In this document: positions 1-5,923 of the stretch, piece by piece
How the letters are laid out: every line of letters starts with the position of its first letter
Position numbering within the stretch: position 1 is the stretch's first letter
Translations under genes and position numbers: made by a program
The notes under the pieces: model-generated
Told to the model about the DNA's origin: nothing
Database searches by the model: none
The model's input: the letters and a program-made list of their open reading frames with translations, nothing else
Assembly: GCA_947600345.1 (NCBI GenBank)
Contig: CANQGC010000095.1
Span: 1 to 9,399 of the forward strand
Length of the DNA stretch: 9,399 nucleotides
Direction: 5' to 3'
Source: an uncultured Clostridia bacterium
Lineage (GTDB): Bacteria > Bacillota > Clostridia > Christensenellales > Aristaeellaceae

Positions 1-5
1 GTTGG

Positions 6-12
6 CCTCCTT
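6..12 (-). promoter_or_regulatory. Ribosome binding site of a gene starting just beyond the left edge
   Basis: Read on the minus strand, the first bases of the window give AAGGAGG followed by five bases to the edge. This is a near-perfect Shine-Dalgarno sequence, and the start codon it serves should lie at or a few bases beyond position 1. It implies that the regulatory region at 1-379 controls a leftward gene outside the window. That gene's identity cannot be seen. Confidence 0.65.
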
Positions 13-74
13 CTTCTTATCTTGCCCGTCTTGCGGGAAACCGGATCGAGATTCAGCGGGCGTCGCGCGCCCCA

Positions 75-94
75 AAATGTAACCGCTTACATTT
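75..94. promoter_or_regulatory. LacI-type operator O1 (core 78-91)
   Basis: The core TGTAACCGCTTACA has perfect 8-bp arms (AAATGTAA and TTACATTT) around a central CG-containing tetramer, the architecture bound by LacI-family dimers. It shares the pattern TGTAA-Y-CG-S-TTACA with a second site at 163-176. The sites resemble catabolite (cre) boxes, but the bases flanking the central CG do not follow the usual Bacillus R..Y pattern. A specialist LacI protein, most simply the one coded at 380-1417, is therefore the likelier ligand. That assignment is inference; the palindrome is seen directly. Confidence 0.7.
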
Positions 95-95
95 A

Positions 96-107
96 TGCAT
101 ATATGCA
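96..107. repeat. Perfect 12-bp palindrome
   Basis: TGCATATATGCA is an exact palindrome immediately beside operator O1. The TGCA ends recur in the imperfect palindrome at 195-212. It could be a second protein-binding site or simply AT-rich sequence; no function can be assigned. Confidence 0.35.
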
Positions 108-162
108 GTCTCGTTAATAAGAAAGCATTCCTCCTTCCCTCGCTGGCTGAACCATCGGGGAA

Positions 163-176
163 TGTAATCGGTTACA
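163..176. promoter_or_regulatory. LacI-type operator O2
   Basis: TGTAATCGGTTACA is a palindrome with the same pattern as O1 at 78-91. The centres are 85 bp apart, close to eight helical turns, so two bound dimers would lie on the same face of the DNA and could form a loop. O2 is downstream of the leftward promoters at 191-220 and 231-259, where bound repressor would block transcription. The ligand is inferred to be the LacI-family protein coded next door. Confidence 0.72.
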
Positions 177-190
177 CTTCCCCCTCAAAA

Positions 191-220
191 AATATGCAGA
201 ATGTATACTGCAATTGTCAA
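191..220 (-). promoter_or_regulatory. Possible second leftward promoter (P1)
   Basis: On the minus strand TTGACA at 215-220 is a perfect -35 element, followed after 18 bp by CATATT (191-196), a 4-of-6 match to a -10. A transcript would start at about 183, placing operator O2 (163-176) within its first 20 transcribed bases. An imperfect palindrome with TGCAG and CTGCA arms (195-212) fills its spacer. The weak -10 makes this less certain than the promoter at 231-259. Confidence 0.4.
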
Positions 221-228
221 TCACAATT
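212..228. promoter_or_regulatory. Palindrome over the start site of the consensus promoter
   Basis: AATTGT and ACAATT arms of 6 bp are separated by 5 bp. The palindrome lies immediately downstream of the -10 at 231-236 and covers the predicted transcription start near 224, a classic place for a repressor to bind. Its sequence differs from O1 and O2, so a different regulator would be expected. No protein-binding evidence is available. Confidence 0.4.
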
Positions 229-230
229 TG

Positions 231-259
231 ATTATAGCACACAAAACTTAATCTGTCAA
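231..259 (-). promoter_or_regulatory. Consensus housekeeping promoter reading leftward (P2)
   Basis: On the minus strand there is an exact TTGACA (254-259), a 17-bp spacer and an exact TATAAT (231-236). This is the perfect consensus for the housekeeping sigma factor. Transcription would begin near 224 and read through operators O2 and O1 into the gene beyond the left edge. Such a strong promoter normally needs tight repression, which agrees with the operators downstream. A weaker candidate lies further upstream, with TTGTAT (289-294), 17 bp, then TATAAT (266-271). Confidence 0.8.
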
Positions 260-342
260 TAGCAAATTATAAACTTTCTGACGTTATCATACAAATATAG
301 GAAGCGATGTCTGTAAAAACGGTCAAAAGAAAAATTTAACGC

Positions 343-373
343 AAAAAAATCGGCCGCGAACGGCCTCGATTTT
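343..373 (-). terminator. Intrinsic terminator of the LacI-family gene
   Basis: Reading leftward just after the stop codon, GGCCG and CGGCC pair around a TTCG tetraloop. The stem is extended by AATC/GATT pairs beyond a 2-nt bulge and is followed by a run of seven T. This ends the regulator transcript before the downstream promoter region. The opposite strand has a shorter T-rich tail, so weak bidirectional function is possible. Confidence 0.85.
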
Positions 374-379
374 CTTTGT

Positions 380-1417
380 CTAAAATAGCGAAAGATTGCT
401 GCGCAGTATAAGTTGCGGATCGATAACAATGGTTTCAGGAGGGGTTTCGCCGTTGGCCAGCGCGCGGAACAGCGTCTGCAGGCCGCGCTTGCCCTGCTCG
501 TACTGGTTTTGGAAGATGGAGGCGGTGACCACGCCCTCCTCGATGCACGCCTTGAGCTCGTCGTTGATGTCCGAAGTCACCAGCAGCAGCTCCCCCGCCC
601 TGCCTGCATCGCGAACGGCGCGGATGACACCCGCGGAATTGAAGGAGTTCACATAAATCGCGCCCAGATCCGGCACGTCGGAGAGCAGCTTGCGGGTATT
701 CTCGTAGGCGATTTCCTCGTTGTCGCGGTTGTAGCAGATGGAGTGCAGGCGCAGCGGCGTAATTTCGACCTGGCGCATAAAGCCGGCCACCATGCGGCTG
801 TGGATGCTCATGTCCTCCCAGCCGGAGGCGATGGCCACGGGGAGATCGCGCCGGGGCAGCCAGCGATAGATGAGCTCCGCCGCCATGCGCCCGGCCACGT
901 AGCCGTTGTAGCAGATGTAAAAGCCGCGATTGGCGGGATCGATGTCGTTGACGGCGGAGGCCACGTACACGCCCCGCCTCTTGAGCAGTTCGAACGCCTC
1001 GGAGCGCCGGGCCAGCACCAGCGCGCCATCGTAGCCGCCCTCAGCGATGCGGTGCAGCACGTCCACCAGGTAGGCGTCCGCGGCGGAGGTGTTGGAAGCG
1101 CCCTGGTCGAAGCTGAAGTAGTCCGTCTTCACGTTGAAGTCGGCCAGCTCCTCCCCCGCCTCGCGCGCGCCGCGCAGAAAGGGTTCATGAAATTCGGGAA
1201 AGCTGGTGAAGCCCAGCACGGCCAGGCGGATGGTTCCGCGCGCCAGCGCGCGGGCGAGCTGATTGGGCTTGAAGCCCATCTCCTCCGCAGCCTGGAGCAC
1301 CTTCTTCCGCGTCTCCTCGCGCACGCGGGGCTTGCCGGTCAGCGCCCGGTTGACCGTCGCCGTGGAGATGCCCAGGCGAATGGCAATATCGTAGATCGTC
1401 GTTCGCTTTTCCTTCAT
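380..1417 (-). CDS. LacI-family transcriptional regulator
   Basis: A 345-residue DNA-binding repressor of the LacI/GalR family. Residues 7-28 form the helix-turn-helix (TIYDIAIRLGISTATVNRAL), residues 51-59 are the hinge helix (PNQLARALA), and the rest is a periplasmic-binding-protein-like effector domain of normal length. The start is ATG at 1415-1417, with GGAGG on the minus strand at 1421-1425, only 3 nt from the start, a rather short spacing. The gene is followed by an intrinsic terminator and then by a leftward promoter carrying two CG-centred LacI-type operators (78-91 and 163-176). The simplest reading is that it controls the gene or operon beyond the left edge. No such operator is seen near its own start, so autoregulation is not evident. 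The effector is probably a sugar-like small molecule, judging only from the family; it cannot be identified here. Confidence 0.93.
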   Translation of the reverse strand: MKEKRTTIYDIAIRLGISTATVNRALTGKPRVREETRKKVLQAAEEMGFKPNQLARALARGTIRLAVLGFTSFPEFHEPFLRGAREAGEELADFNVKTDYFSFDQGASNTSAADAYLVDVLHRIAEGGYDGALVLARRSEAFELLKRRGVYVASAVNDIDPANRGFYICYNGYVAGRMAAELIYRWLPRRDLPVAIASGWEDMSIHSRMVAGFMRQVEITPLRLHSICYNRDNEEIAYENTRKLLSDVPDLGAIYVNSFNSAGVIRAVRDAGRAGELLLVTSDINDELKACIEEGVVTASIFQNQYEQGKRGLQTLFRALANGETPPETIVIDPQLILRSNLSLF

Positions 1418-1477
1418 GATCCTCCGCTCCGCGCGAAGTTTTTTTGAAAAGTTCTTTACGCGGCTTGAAATTTGTGT

Positions 1478-1508
1478 TATGGTATAAGGGTCTCAATGCC
1501 TAAGGCAT
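1478..1508 (+). promoter_or_regulatory. Probable promoter and operator-like palindrome of the hydrolase gene
   Basis: TGGTATAAG at 1480-1488 fits an extended -10 element. An overlapping alternative is TTTACG (1455-1460), a 17-bp spacer, and TATGGT (1478-1483). Right at the expected start of transcription is an exact 13-bp palindrome, ATGCCTAAGGCAT (1496-1508), which could be an operator. The rest of the gap between the divergent genes (1418-1583) shows nothing else clear. The promoter choice is uncertain; the palindrome is certain as sequence. Confidence 0.42.
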
Positions 1509-1583
1509 CGCTTTATTATAGCCGATTTTGTCGCTAGATTCAAGCGCAATTTGCACAAAATGAACGGAAGGGAGAGGTTTTTC

Positions 1584-2360
1584 ATGGATTTTGTCAGGAA
1601 TTTTGTCCGAACGAACCCCGGCGAAGGCCATCTGGCGCTGTTCTGGCTGGGCCAGGCGGGCTTCTTGCTCAAGACGGCCGGAGGGCGCGCCATCGCCATC
1701 GACCCCTACTTCACCGACTCGGTGATGCGCACCATCCCCGAGGAGGGCCTGGGCTTCAAGCGCCTCAATCCGCCGCCGTGCGAGGCGGACGACATCAACT
1801 TCGACGTGCTCCTGATCTCCCACGAGCACGGCGACCACTTTGACGTGGACGCCATCGAGGCGATGATGGCCAACGGCCGCACGCAGGTCTACACCAACGC
1901 CCCCGTGGCCGCTGAGATGGAGAAGATGGGCCTGGACATGGCGCGGGTGCACGTGATGCGCAAGGGGGAGAGAATCCTTCTGGACGAGTTCTCCATACTG
2001 CCGGTGGACTGCGACCACGGCGAACTCGCGCCGGAGGCGCTGGGCTTCGTGCTGGACTTCGGCTTCACCCGCGTCTACTACGCGGGCGACACCGCTCCCA
2101 CCTGGGACCGGCTGCGCGCGCCGCGGGAAATCCGCCCGGAGATCGCGATTCTGCCCATCAACGGCGCGTTCGGCAATCTGGACGGCCTCCAGGCGGCGGA
2201 GTACGCGGGCATGCTGGGCTGCAAGATCTGCGTGCCCTGCCACTTCTGGACCTTCCCGCTGCATCACGGCGATCCCCAGCAGATCATCGACGCCCTGCCC
2301 AAGTCCGCGCCCGACTGCGAGCTCCGGCTGCTTCGCCAGGGGGAAGGATTCGTCTACTGA
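1584..2360 (+). CDS. UlaG-like metallo-beta-lactamase-fold hydrolase
   Basis: A 258-residue soluble hydrolase of the metallo-beta-lactamase superfamily, in the COG2220 group that includes the L-ascorbate-6-phosphate lactonase UlaG. The metal-binding signature HEHGDH is at residues 80-85. Further expected ligands are His145, Asp169 (AGDT) and His220 (VPCHFW). The N-terminal WLGQAGFLLK and DPYFTDSV, and the later GAFGNLDG, are typical of this group. The chosen start is ATG 1584, because GGAGAGG (1571-1577) lies 6 nt upstream; a TTG start at 1551 would add 11 residues but has no good ribosome binding site. It is a single-gene transcript, divergent from the LacI-family gene and ended by a strong terminator. 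It may hydrolyse a lactone or phosphate-ester-like carbohydrate derivative, but members of this family have varied substrates and none can be assigned. Confidence 0.85.
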   Translation: MDFVRNFVRTNPGEGHLALFWLGQAGFLLKTAGGRAIAIDPYFTDSVMRTIPEEGLGFKRLNPPPCEADDINFDVLLISHEHGDHFDVDAIEAMMANGRTQVYTNAPVAAEMEKMGLDMARVHVMRKGERILLDEFSILPVDCDHGELAPEALGFVLDFGFTRVYYAGDTAPTWDRLRAPREIRPEIAILPINGAFGNLDGLQAAEYAGMLGCKICVPCHFWTFPLHHGDPQQIIDALPKSAPDCELRLLRQGEGFVY

Positions 2361-2386
2361 GCGGGAAACCGGTCGTCTCGGCGCAC

Positions 2387-2421
2387 AGAGAAGCCTTCGC
2401 TCGCCGCGAAGGCTTCTCTTT
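2387..2421 (+). terminator. Intrinsic terminator after the hydrolase gene
   Basis: A perfect 14-bp stem (2387-2400 with 2406-2419) surrounds a 5-nt loop and is followed by a short T-rich tail. It starts 27 bp after the hydrolase stop codon. The convergent FadR-type gene ends at 2450 on the other strand. The same hairpin could slow its transcript, but on that side there is no T-tract, so termination should be mainly rightward. Confidence 0.85.
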
Positions 2422-2449
2422 CTGGGTCCGGGCGCGCGGATTCTTCGGC

Positions 2450-3142
2450 CTATGCCTTTTGCAGCTTGGCGAGGTTGCGCAGCGCGCGGTTCAGATGGAC
2501 GCGCATCAGCCTGCGCGCACCGCGCTCGTCCTGGGCGCGCACCGCCTCACAGATGGCGGCGTGATCCTTGAGTGTCATCCGGGGCACGCCCTTGATGGCC
2601 TGCGTGATCGGCCGCGTGCGCGAGAGCATCCCCGCGCACATCTCCAACATCATCCGCAGCGATTCGTTCCCCGCGGCCTCGGCCAGCAGCGCGTGAAAGC
2701 GCGCGTCCGCTTCAATGCCCAATCCTCCCGCCGCCAGATCGCGCTCCATGTCGCTGAGCGTCTCCTCCAGCTGCGCCAGCTGCTCCGGCGTGCGCCTGCG
2801 CGCCGCCAGCGCGGCGATCTCCGTCTCCAGGATCAGTCGGGCCTCGATCAATTCGCCGCCGAGCTTCGCGTTCTGCGCCAGCACCAGGGAGAAGGGATCC
2901 ATCAGGCTCGAGAGCGTCGGCGCCTTGATGTACGTGCCCTCGCCCACGTGGGACTCCACCAGCCCCATCATCTCCAGCGAGCGCAGCGCCTCGCGGATCG
3001 CCGGCCGGCTCACGCCGTAGCTCTCCGCCAGCGCGCGCTCCGGCGGCAGGCGGTCGCCCGGGCGCAGTTCGCCCGAATGAATCCGCTCGATCATGCTGGA
3101 AGCAATCTCCTCGTAGCGCTTCGCCACCCTCGCTTCTGCCAT
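2450..3142 (-). CDS. FadR-subfamily GntR transcriptional regulator (PdhR/LldR-like)
   Basis: A 230-residue regulator. Residues 6-74 are a GntR winged helix (RYEEIASSMIERI, PGDRLPPERALAE, GVSRPAIREALRSLEMMGLVE). Residues 95-222 are an all-helical FCD ligand domain with the usual metal-site pattern: Asp146, His150, His194 and His216. Length is normal for the subfamily. The start is taken as ATG 3142, 10 nt after AAGG; a TTG at 3163 would add seven residues and is less family-like. A weak promoter may lie at 3211-3240 (TTGTAC, 18 bp, CATAAA). It is transcribed away from the aldehyde dehydrogenase/E1 operon, and two copies of TGGTATGACCA, the operator pattern of this subfamily, sit on that operon's start site. 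It is therefore most likely the local repressor, relieved by a carboxylate or 2-oxo acid. The ligand is inference. Confidence 0.92.
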   Translation of the reverse strand: MAEARVAKRYEEIASSMIERIHSGELRPGDRLPPERALAESYGVSRPAIREALRSLEMMGLVESHVGEGTYIKAPTLSSLMDPFSLVLAQNAKLGGELIEARLILETEIAALAARRRTPEQLAQLEETLSDMERDLAAGGLGIEADARFHALLAEAAGNESLRMMLEMCAGMLSRTRPITQAIKGVPRMTLKDHAAICEAVRAQDERGARRLMRVHLNRALRNLAKLQKA

Positions 3143-3241
3143 GAAATCAACGCCTTTTTTCAAAATACTTCCCTGTCAGGATAGCAGATTTTGATGAATA
3201 TTGAGCTGTATTTATGTTAAATATTCGCTTTTTAGTACAAA

Positions 3242-3272
3242 TTTTCGCGGAAGTATTGCTTCTTTTCGCGGA
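3242..3272. repeat. Pair of 10-bp direct repeats 21 bp apart
   Basis: TTTTCGCGGA occurs at 3242-3251 and again at 3263-3272. The 21-bp offset is two helical turns, so both copies face the same way. One copy lies just upstream of the -35 element at 3256-3261 and the other in the promoter spacer. This could be a binding site for an activator or a second repressor; nothing in the window identifies the protein. Confidence 0.5.
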
Positions 3273-3284
3273 CCGTGCTATGAT
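3256..3284 (+). promoter_or_regulatory. Main operon promoter (extended -10)
   Basis: TTGCTT (3256-3261), a 17-bp spacer and TATGAT (3279-3284), preceded by TG at 3276-3277, give an extended -10 promoter with a 5-of-6 -10 and a weak -35. Transcription would start near 3291, inside the first PdhR-type operator, leaving a leader of about 100 nt before the aldehyde dehydrogenase start. Confidence 0.65.
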
Positions 3285-3286
3285 AT

Positions 3287-3311
3287 TGGTATGACCATTA
3301 TGGTATGACCA
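3287..3311. promoter_or_regulatory. Tandem PdhR/FadR-type operators
   Basis: TGGTATGACCA is present twice, at 3287-3297 and 3301-3311, offset by 14 bp. Each copy fits the TNGTNNNACNA pattern of FadR-subfamily regulators. The outer flanks (ATTGGT on the left, ACCAAT on the right) resemble the PdhR and LldR boxes of enterobacteria. The pair covers the predicted transcription start, so binding should block the operon. The likely ligand is the GntR protein coded divergently at 2450-3142. Confidence 0.8.
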
Positions 3312-3327
3312 ATTTGGCAAACTTTAG

Positions 3328-3356
3328 GCCCGGCTCGCTGCGAAGGGCGAGCGGGC
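3328..3356 (+). other. Leader hairpin of the main operon transcript
   Basis: GCCCG-G-CTCGC pairs with GCGAGCGGGC around an 8-nt loop, giving ten GC-rich base pairs with one bulged G. There is no T-tract, so it is not a simple terminator. It lies 21 nt upstream of the ribosome binding site and may stabilise the 5' end of the mRNA or affect translation. Confidence 0.45.
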
Positions 3357-3391
3357 ACAATCGACGATGAATGAATTGGGAGGTACGAATC

Positions 3392-4759
3392 ATGGATGCT
3401 CAGATGCAGGTAAGCGAACTGGTTGCCCGCGCGCGCGCCGCGCAGGCCGAATTCGAGAATTGGAACCAGGAGCAGGTGGACGCCGCCTGCCGCGCCATCG
3501 CGAAGGCGATCTTTGACAACGCCGCTCCCCTGGCGCGCATGGCCGTGGACGAGACGCGCATGGGTGTGTACGAGGACAAGATCAAGAAGAACCAGGGCAA
3601 GGCCCGGGTCATCTGGAACGACATGAAGGGCAAGAAGAGCGTGGGCATCCTGGAGCGCCTGCCGGAGCAGGGCCTGGTGCTGGTGGCGAAGCCCATGGGC
3701 GTGGTCGGCGCCGTGACGCCCACCACGAACCCCATCGTCACGCCGATGTGCAACGCCATGTTTGCGCTCAAGGGCCGCAACGCCATCATCATCTGCCCGC
3801 ATCCCCGCTCCAAGAAGTGCTCCGGCGAGGCCGTGCGGCTGATGAAGGAGGCGCTCGCGCCGCTGGGCGCGCCCGCGGACATCATCCAGATCATCGACGA
3901 GCCCACCGTGGAGCTCTCCGGCCAGGTGATGAAGCAGTGCGACGTGTGCATCTCCACCGGCGGCATGGGCATGGTGCGCGCGGCCTATGCCTCGGGCAAG
4001 CCGGCCTTCGGCGTGGGCGCGGGCAACGTGCAGTGCATGATTGATACGGATGTCGACCTGGAGAAGGCCATCCCGATGATCATCGAGGGCCGCCGCTTCG
4101 ACAACGGCATCATCTGCTCCGGCGAGCAGACGGCCATCATGCCGAAGTCCATCTACGCGAAGGCCGTGGAGATCTTCAAAAAGAACGGCGCACTCTACAT
4201 CGACAGGCCCGAGGACGTGCAGAAGCTGCGGGACGTGGTGTTCCCCGGCGGCACGATCGACAAGAACATCGTGGGCCAGAGCGCCAAGTTCGTGGCCGAG
4301 CGCTGCGGCTTCGCGCATCCCGACGACATCCAGGTGATCCTGGTCAAGGCCGGTTGCCCCGGCAGGGAGGACGTGCTCTCCAAGGAGAAGATGTGCCCGG
4401 TGATCGCCACCTACGACAACCTGGACGACTGGGACGCCTGCATCCATGCCGCGATGGCGAACCTCAACGTGGAGGGCAAGGGCCACAGCGTGTGCATCCA
4501 CTCCAACAACCAGGCGCACATCGAGGCCGCCGCCCAGGCGCTGCCGGTGTCGCGCTTCCTGGTCAACCAAATCTGCTCCACGAACAACGGCGGCTCCTTC
4601 TTCAACAGCCTGTCCGCCACCACCACGCTGGGCTGCGGCAGCTGGGGCAACAACTCCATCTCCGAAAACCTGAGCTGGCGGCACCTGTTCAACGTCAGCC
4701 GCATCGCCACGGTGCGCCCCGGCTCCTACATGCCCAGCGACGAAGAGATCTGGGGGTGA
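3392..4759 (+). CDS. CoA-acylating aldehyde dehydrogenase (SucD/SauS/SqwD-like)
   Basis: A 455-residue enzyme expected to oxidise an aldehyde with NAD(P) and CoA to an acyl-CoA in the cytosol. The catalytic cysteine is Cys242 in NGIICSGEQ. TGGMGMV (189-195) belongs to the nucleotide-binding region and EKMCPV (332-337) to the second conserved block. The C-terminal TTTLGCGSWG, NSISENL, HLFNVSRI and EEIWG closely resemble the C. kluyveri CoA-dependent succinate-semialdehyde dehydrogenase as I recall it. Acylating sulfoacetaldehyde dehydrogenases belong to the same broader group, so the substrate could be acetaldehyde, succinate semialdehyde, sulfoacetaldehyde or another short aldehyde. The start is ATG 3392, with TTGGGAGGT (3376-3384) 7 nt upstream; an in-frame ATG at 3371 would bury that site inside the gene. 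It is the first gene of the operon, 6 bp before the ligase beta subunit, which suggests that its acyl-CoA feeds that ligase. Confidence 0.9.
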   Translation: MDAQMQVSELVARARAAQAEFENWNQEQVDAACRAIAKAIFDNAAPLARMAVDETRMGVYEDKIKKNQGKARVIWNDMKGKKSVGILERLPEQGLVLVAKPMGVVGAVTPTTNPIVTPMCNAMFALKGRNAIIICPHPRSKKCSGEAVRLMKEALAPLGAPADIIQIIDEPTVELSGQVMKQCDVCISTGGMGMVRAAYASGKPAFGVGAGNVQCMIDTDVDLEKAIPMIIEGRRFDNGIICSGEQTAIMPKSIYAKAVEIFKKNGALYIDRPEDVQKLRDVVFPGGTIDKNIVGQSAKFVAERCGFAHPDDIQVILVKAGCPGREDVLSKEKMCPVIATYDNLDDWDACIHAAMANLNVEGKGHSVCIHSNNQAHIEAAAQALPVSRFLVNQICSTNNGGSFFNSLSATTTLGCGSWGNNSISENLSWRHLFNVSRIATVRPGSYMPSDEEIWG

Positions 4760-4765
4760 GCGCGC

Positions 4766-5923
4766 TTGAAGCTGATGGAATACCAGGCCCAGGCGCTGTT
4801 TAAGAAGTACGACCTGCCCGTGATGCGCGGCTGCGTCGTCGACCGCCCCGAGGATGTGGCGGAGGCGATCGCGCGGGAGGGCGTGCGCTTCCCGCTGGTG
4901 GTCAAGGCGCAGGTGCAGATCGGCGGCCGCGGCAAGGCGGGCGGCATCCAGTTTGCCGACGACCTGGCCCAGGCCGAGGCTCACGCCCGGCGGCTGCTGG
5001 GCAGCGAGCTGCGCGGGCTGCGCGTCAACAAGCTGTACCTGGTGGAGCGGGCGAGCAGCGCGCGCGAGTGGTACCTGTCGATCCTGCTCGACCGCCTGAG
5101 CAAGCAGCCGGTGATCATCTTCTCCGCGATGGGCGGCATGGAGATCGAGGAGACCGCGAGGACCGACCCCGACAGGATCAAGAAGCTGGTCATCGACCCG
5201 ATGATCGGCGTGCAGGACTACATGGCGCGCTACCTGCTCTCCTCCTCCGGCCTTCCGCTGGACTGCCTGAAGGCGCTGGACGACCTGCTGCGCAAGCTCT
5301 ACGCCTGCTTTATGGATTACGACTGCATGCTCTGCGAGATCAATCCGCTGGCGGTGGATTCCGAGAACCGGCTGATCGCGCTGGACGGCAAGATCGACAT
5401 CGACGACAGCGCGCTCTACCGCCTGCCGGACGTGACCGCCTGGCGCGACGAGCTGCCCGAGGAGGAGCTGGTGCGCGAGGCGCGCAGGTTCAACTTCCTC
5501 TACATCCCCGTGGAGGCCGGCGGCTCCGTCGCCGTCTGCTCCAACGGCTCCGGCATGCTGATGAGCTGCATCGACATGATCACCAAGAACGGCATGAAGG
5601 TGGCCGCCGTGCTGGATCTGGGCGGCGGCGCCACCAGCGACCGCATCGCCGAGGCCATGCGCATCCTGTTCTCCACGCCCGGCGTGAAGGCGGTGCTGAT
5701 CAACATCTTCGGCGGCATCACCCGCTGCGACGAGGTGGCCGGCGGCGTGAAGCTCGCCATGGAGCGCCACTCGCTGGACGGCAAACTGATCCTCGTGCGC
5801 ATGGAGGGAACGAACAAGGATAAAGGCGTGGAGATCATCGAGGGCCTGCACTCCGACGTCATCCGAACCGATGGTCTGCGCGAATCCGTGGCCGCGCTGC
5901 TGGAGAGGAGGGATCGGCTGTGA
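4766..5923 (+). CDS. ADP-forming acyl-CoA synthetase, beta subunit (SucC-like)
   Basis: A 385-residue ATP-grasp subunit of the succinyl-CoA synthetase family, matching the usual SucC length. With the next gene it should convert acyl-CoA, ADP and phosphate into free acid, CoA and ATP. Nucleotide-binding VVKAQVQIGGRGKAGG is at 45-60, CEINPLAV at 190-197, DGKIDIDDSALYR at 207-219, LDLGGGAT at 283-290 and INIFGGITRCDE at 312-323. The start is TTG at 4766: GGGGGTGAG (4752-4760) lies 5 nt upstream, and the resulting N-terminus MKLMEYQAQALF aligns with the family start MNLHEYQAKQLF. It overlaps the alpha-subunit gene by 4 bp, typical of a stoichiometric complex. Related ligases use succinate, malate or sulfoacetate; the partner dehydrogenase points to the acid derived from its aldehyde. 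Confidence 0.93.
   Translation: MKLMEYQAQALFKKYDLPVMRGCVVDRPEDVAEAIAREGVRFPLVVKAQVQIGGRGKAGGIQFADDLAQAEAHARRLLGSELRGLRVNKLYLVERASSAREWYLSILLDRLSKQPVIIFSAMGGMEIEETARTDPDRIKKLVIDPMIGVQDYMARYLLSSSGLPLDCLKALDDLLRKLYACFMDYDCMLCEINPLAVDSENRLIALDGKIDIDDSALYRLPDVTAWRDELPEEELVREARRFNFLYIPVEAGGSVAVCSNGSGMLMSCIDMITKNGMKVAAVLDLGGGATSDRIAEAMRILFSTPGVKAVLINIFGGITRCDEVAGGVKLAMERHSLDGKLILVRMEGTNKDKGVEIIEGLHSDVIRTDGLRESVAALLERRDRL

Noticed and set aside
78..176. Reading the two LacI-type sites as catabolite (cre) boxes for CcpA
   Set aside because: They fit the loose cre pattern, but the bases beside the central CG do not follow the common R..Y form, and a dedicated LacI-family gene is adjacent. Not excluded, only less likely.
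413..1447. A 344-codon plus-strand frame opposite the LacI-family gene
   Set aside because: Same size as the real gene only because it shadows it. It has no motif, and the minus-strand product is a complete LacI protein.
1478..1488. ATGGTAT upstream of the hydrolase as a PdhR-type half-site
   Set aside because: Only one half matches TGGTATGACCA and the rest (AAGG) does not, so it is more simply part of the extended -10 element.
2459..3184. A 241-codon plus-strand frame opposite the FadR-type gene
   Set aside because: Shadow of the real regulator, with arginine/alanine/histidine-rich sequence and no family features.
3371..3391. Earlier in-frame ATG for the aldehyde dehydrogenase
   Set aside because: Starting there would place the strong GGGAGG site inside the coding sequence, and the added residues (MNWEVRI) do not fit the family N-terminus. 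ATG 3392 has ideal spacing.
3278..5851. An 857-codon open frame on the minus strand
   Set aside because: It is antisense to the aldehyde dehydrogenase and ligase beta genes, which have clear family motifs. Its translation is a low-complexity mix of His, Ala, Val, Leu, Asp and Gly, typical of the reverse strand of GC-rich genes.
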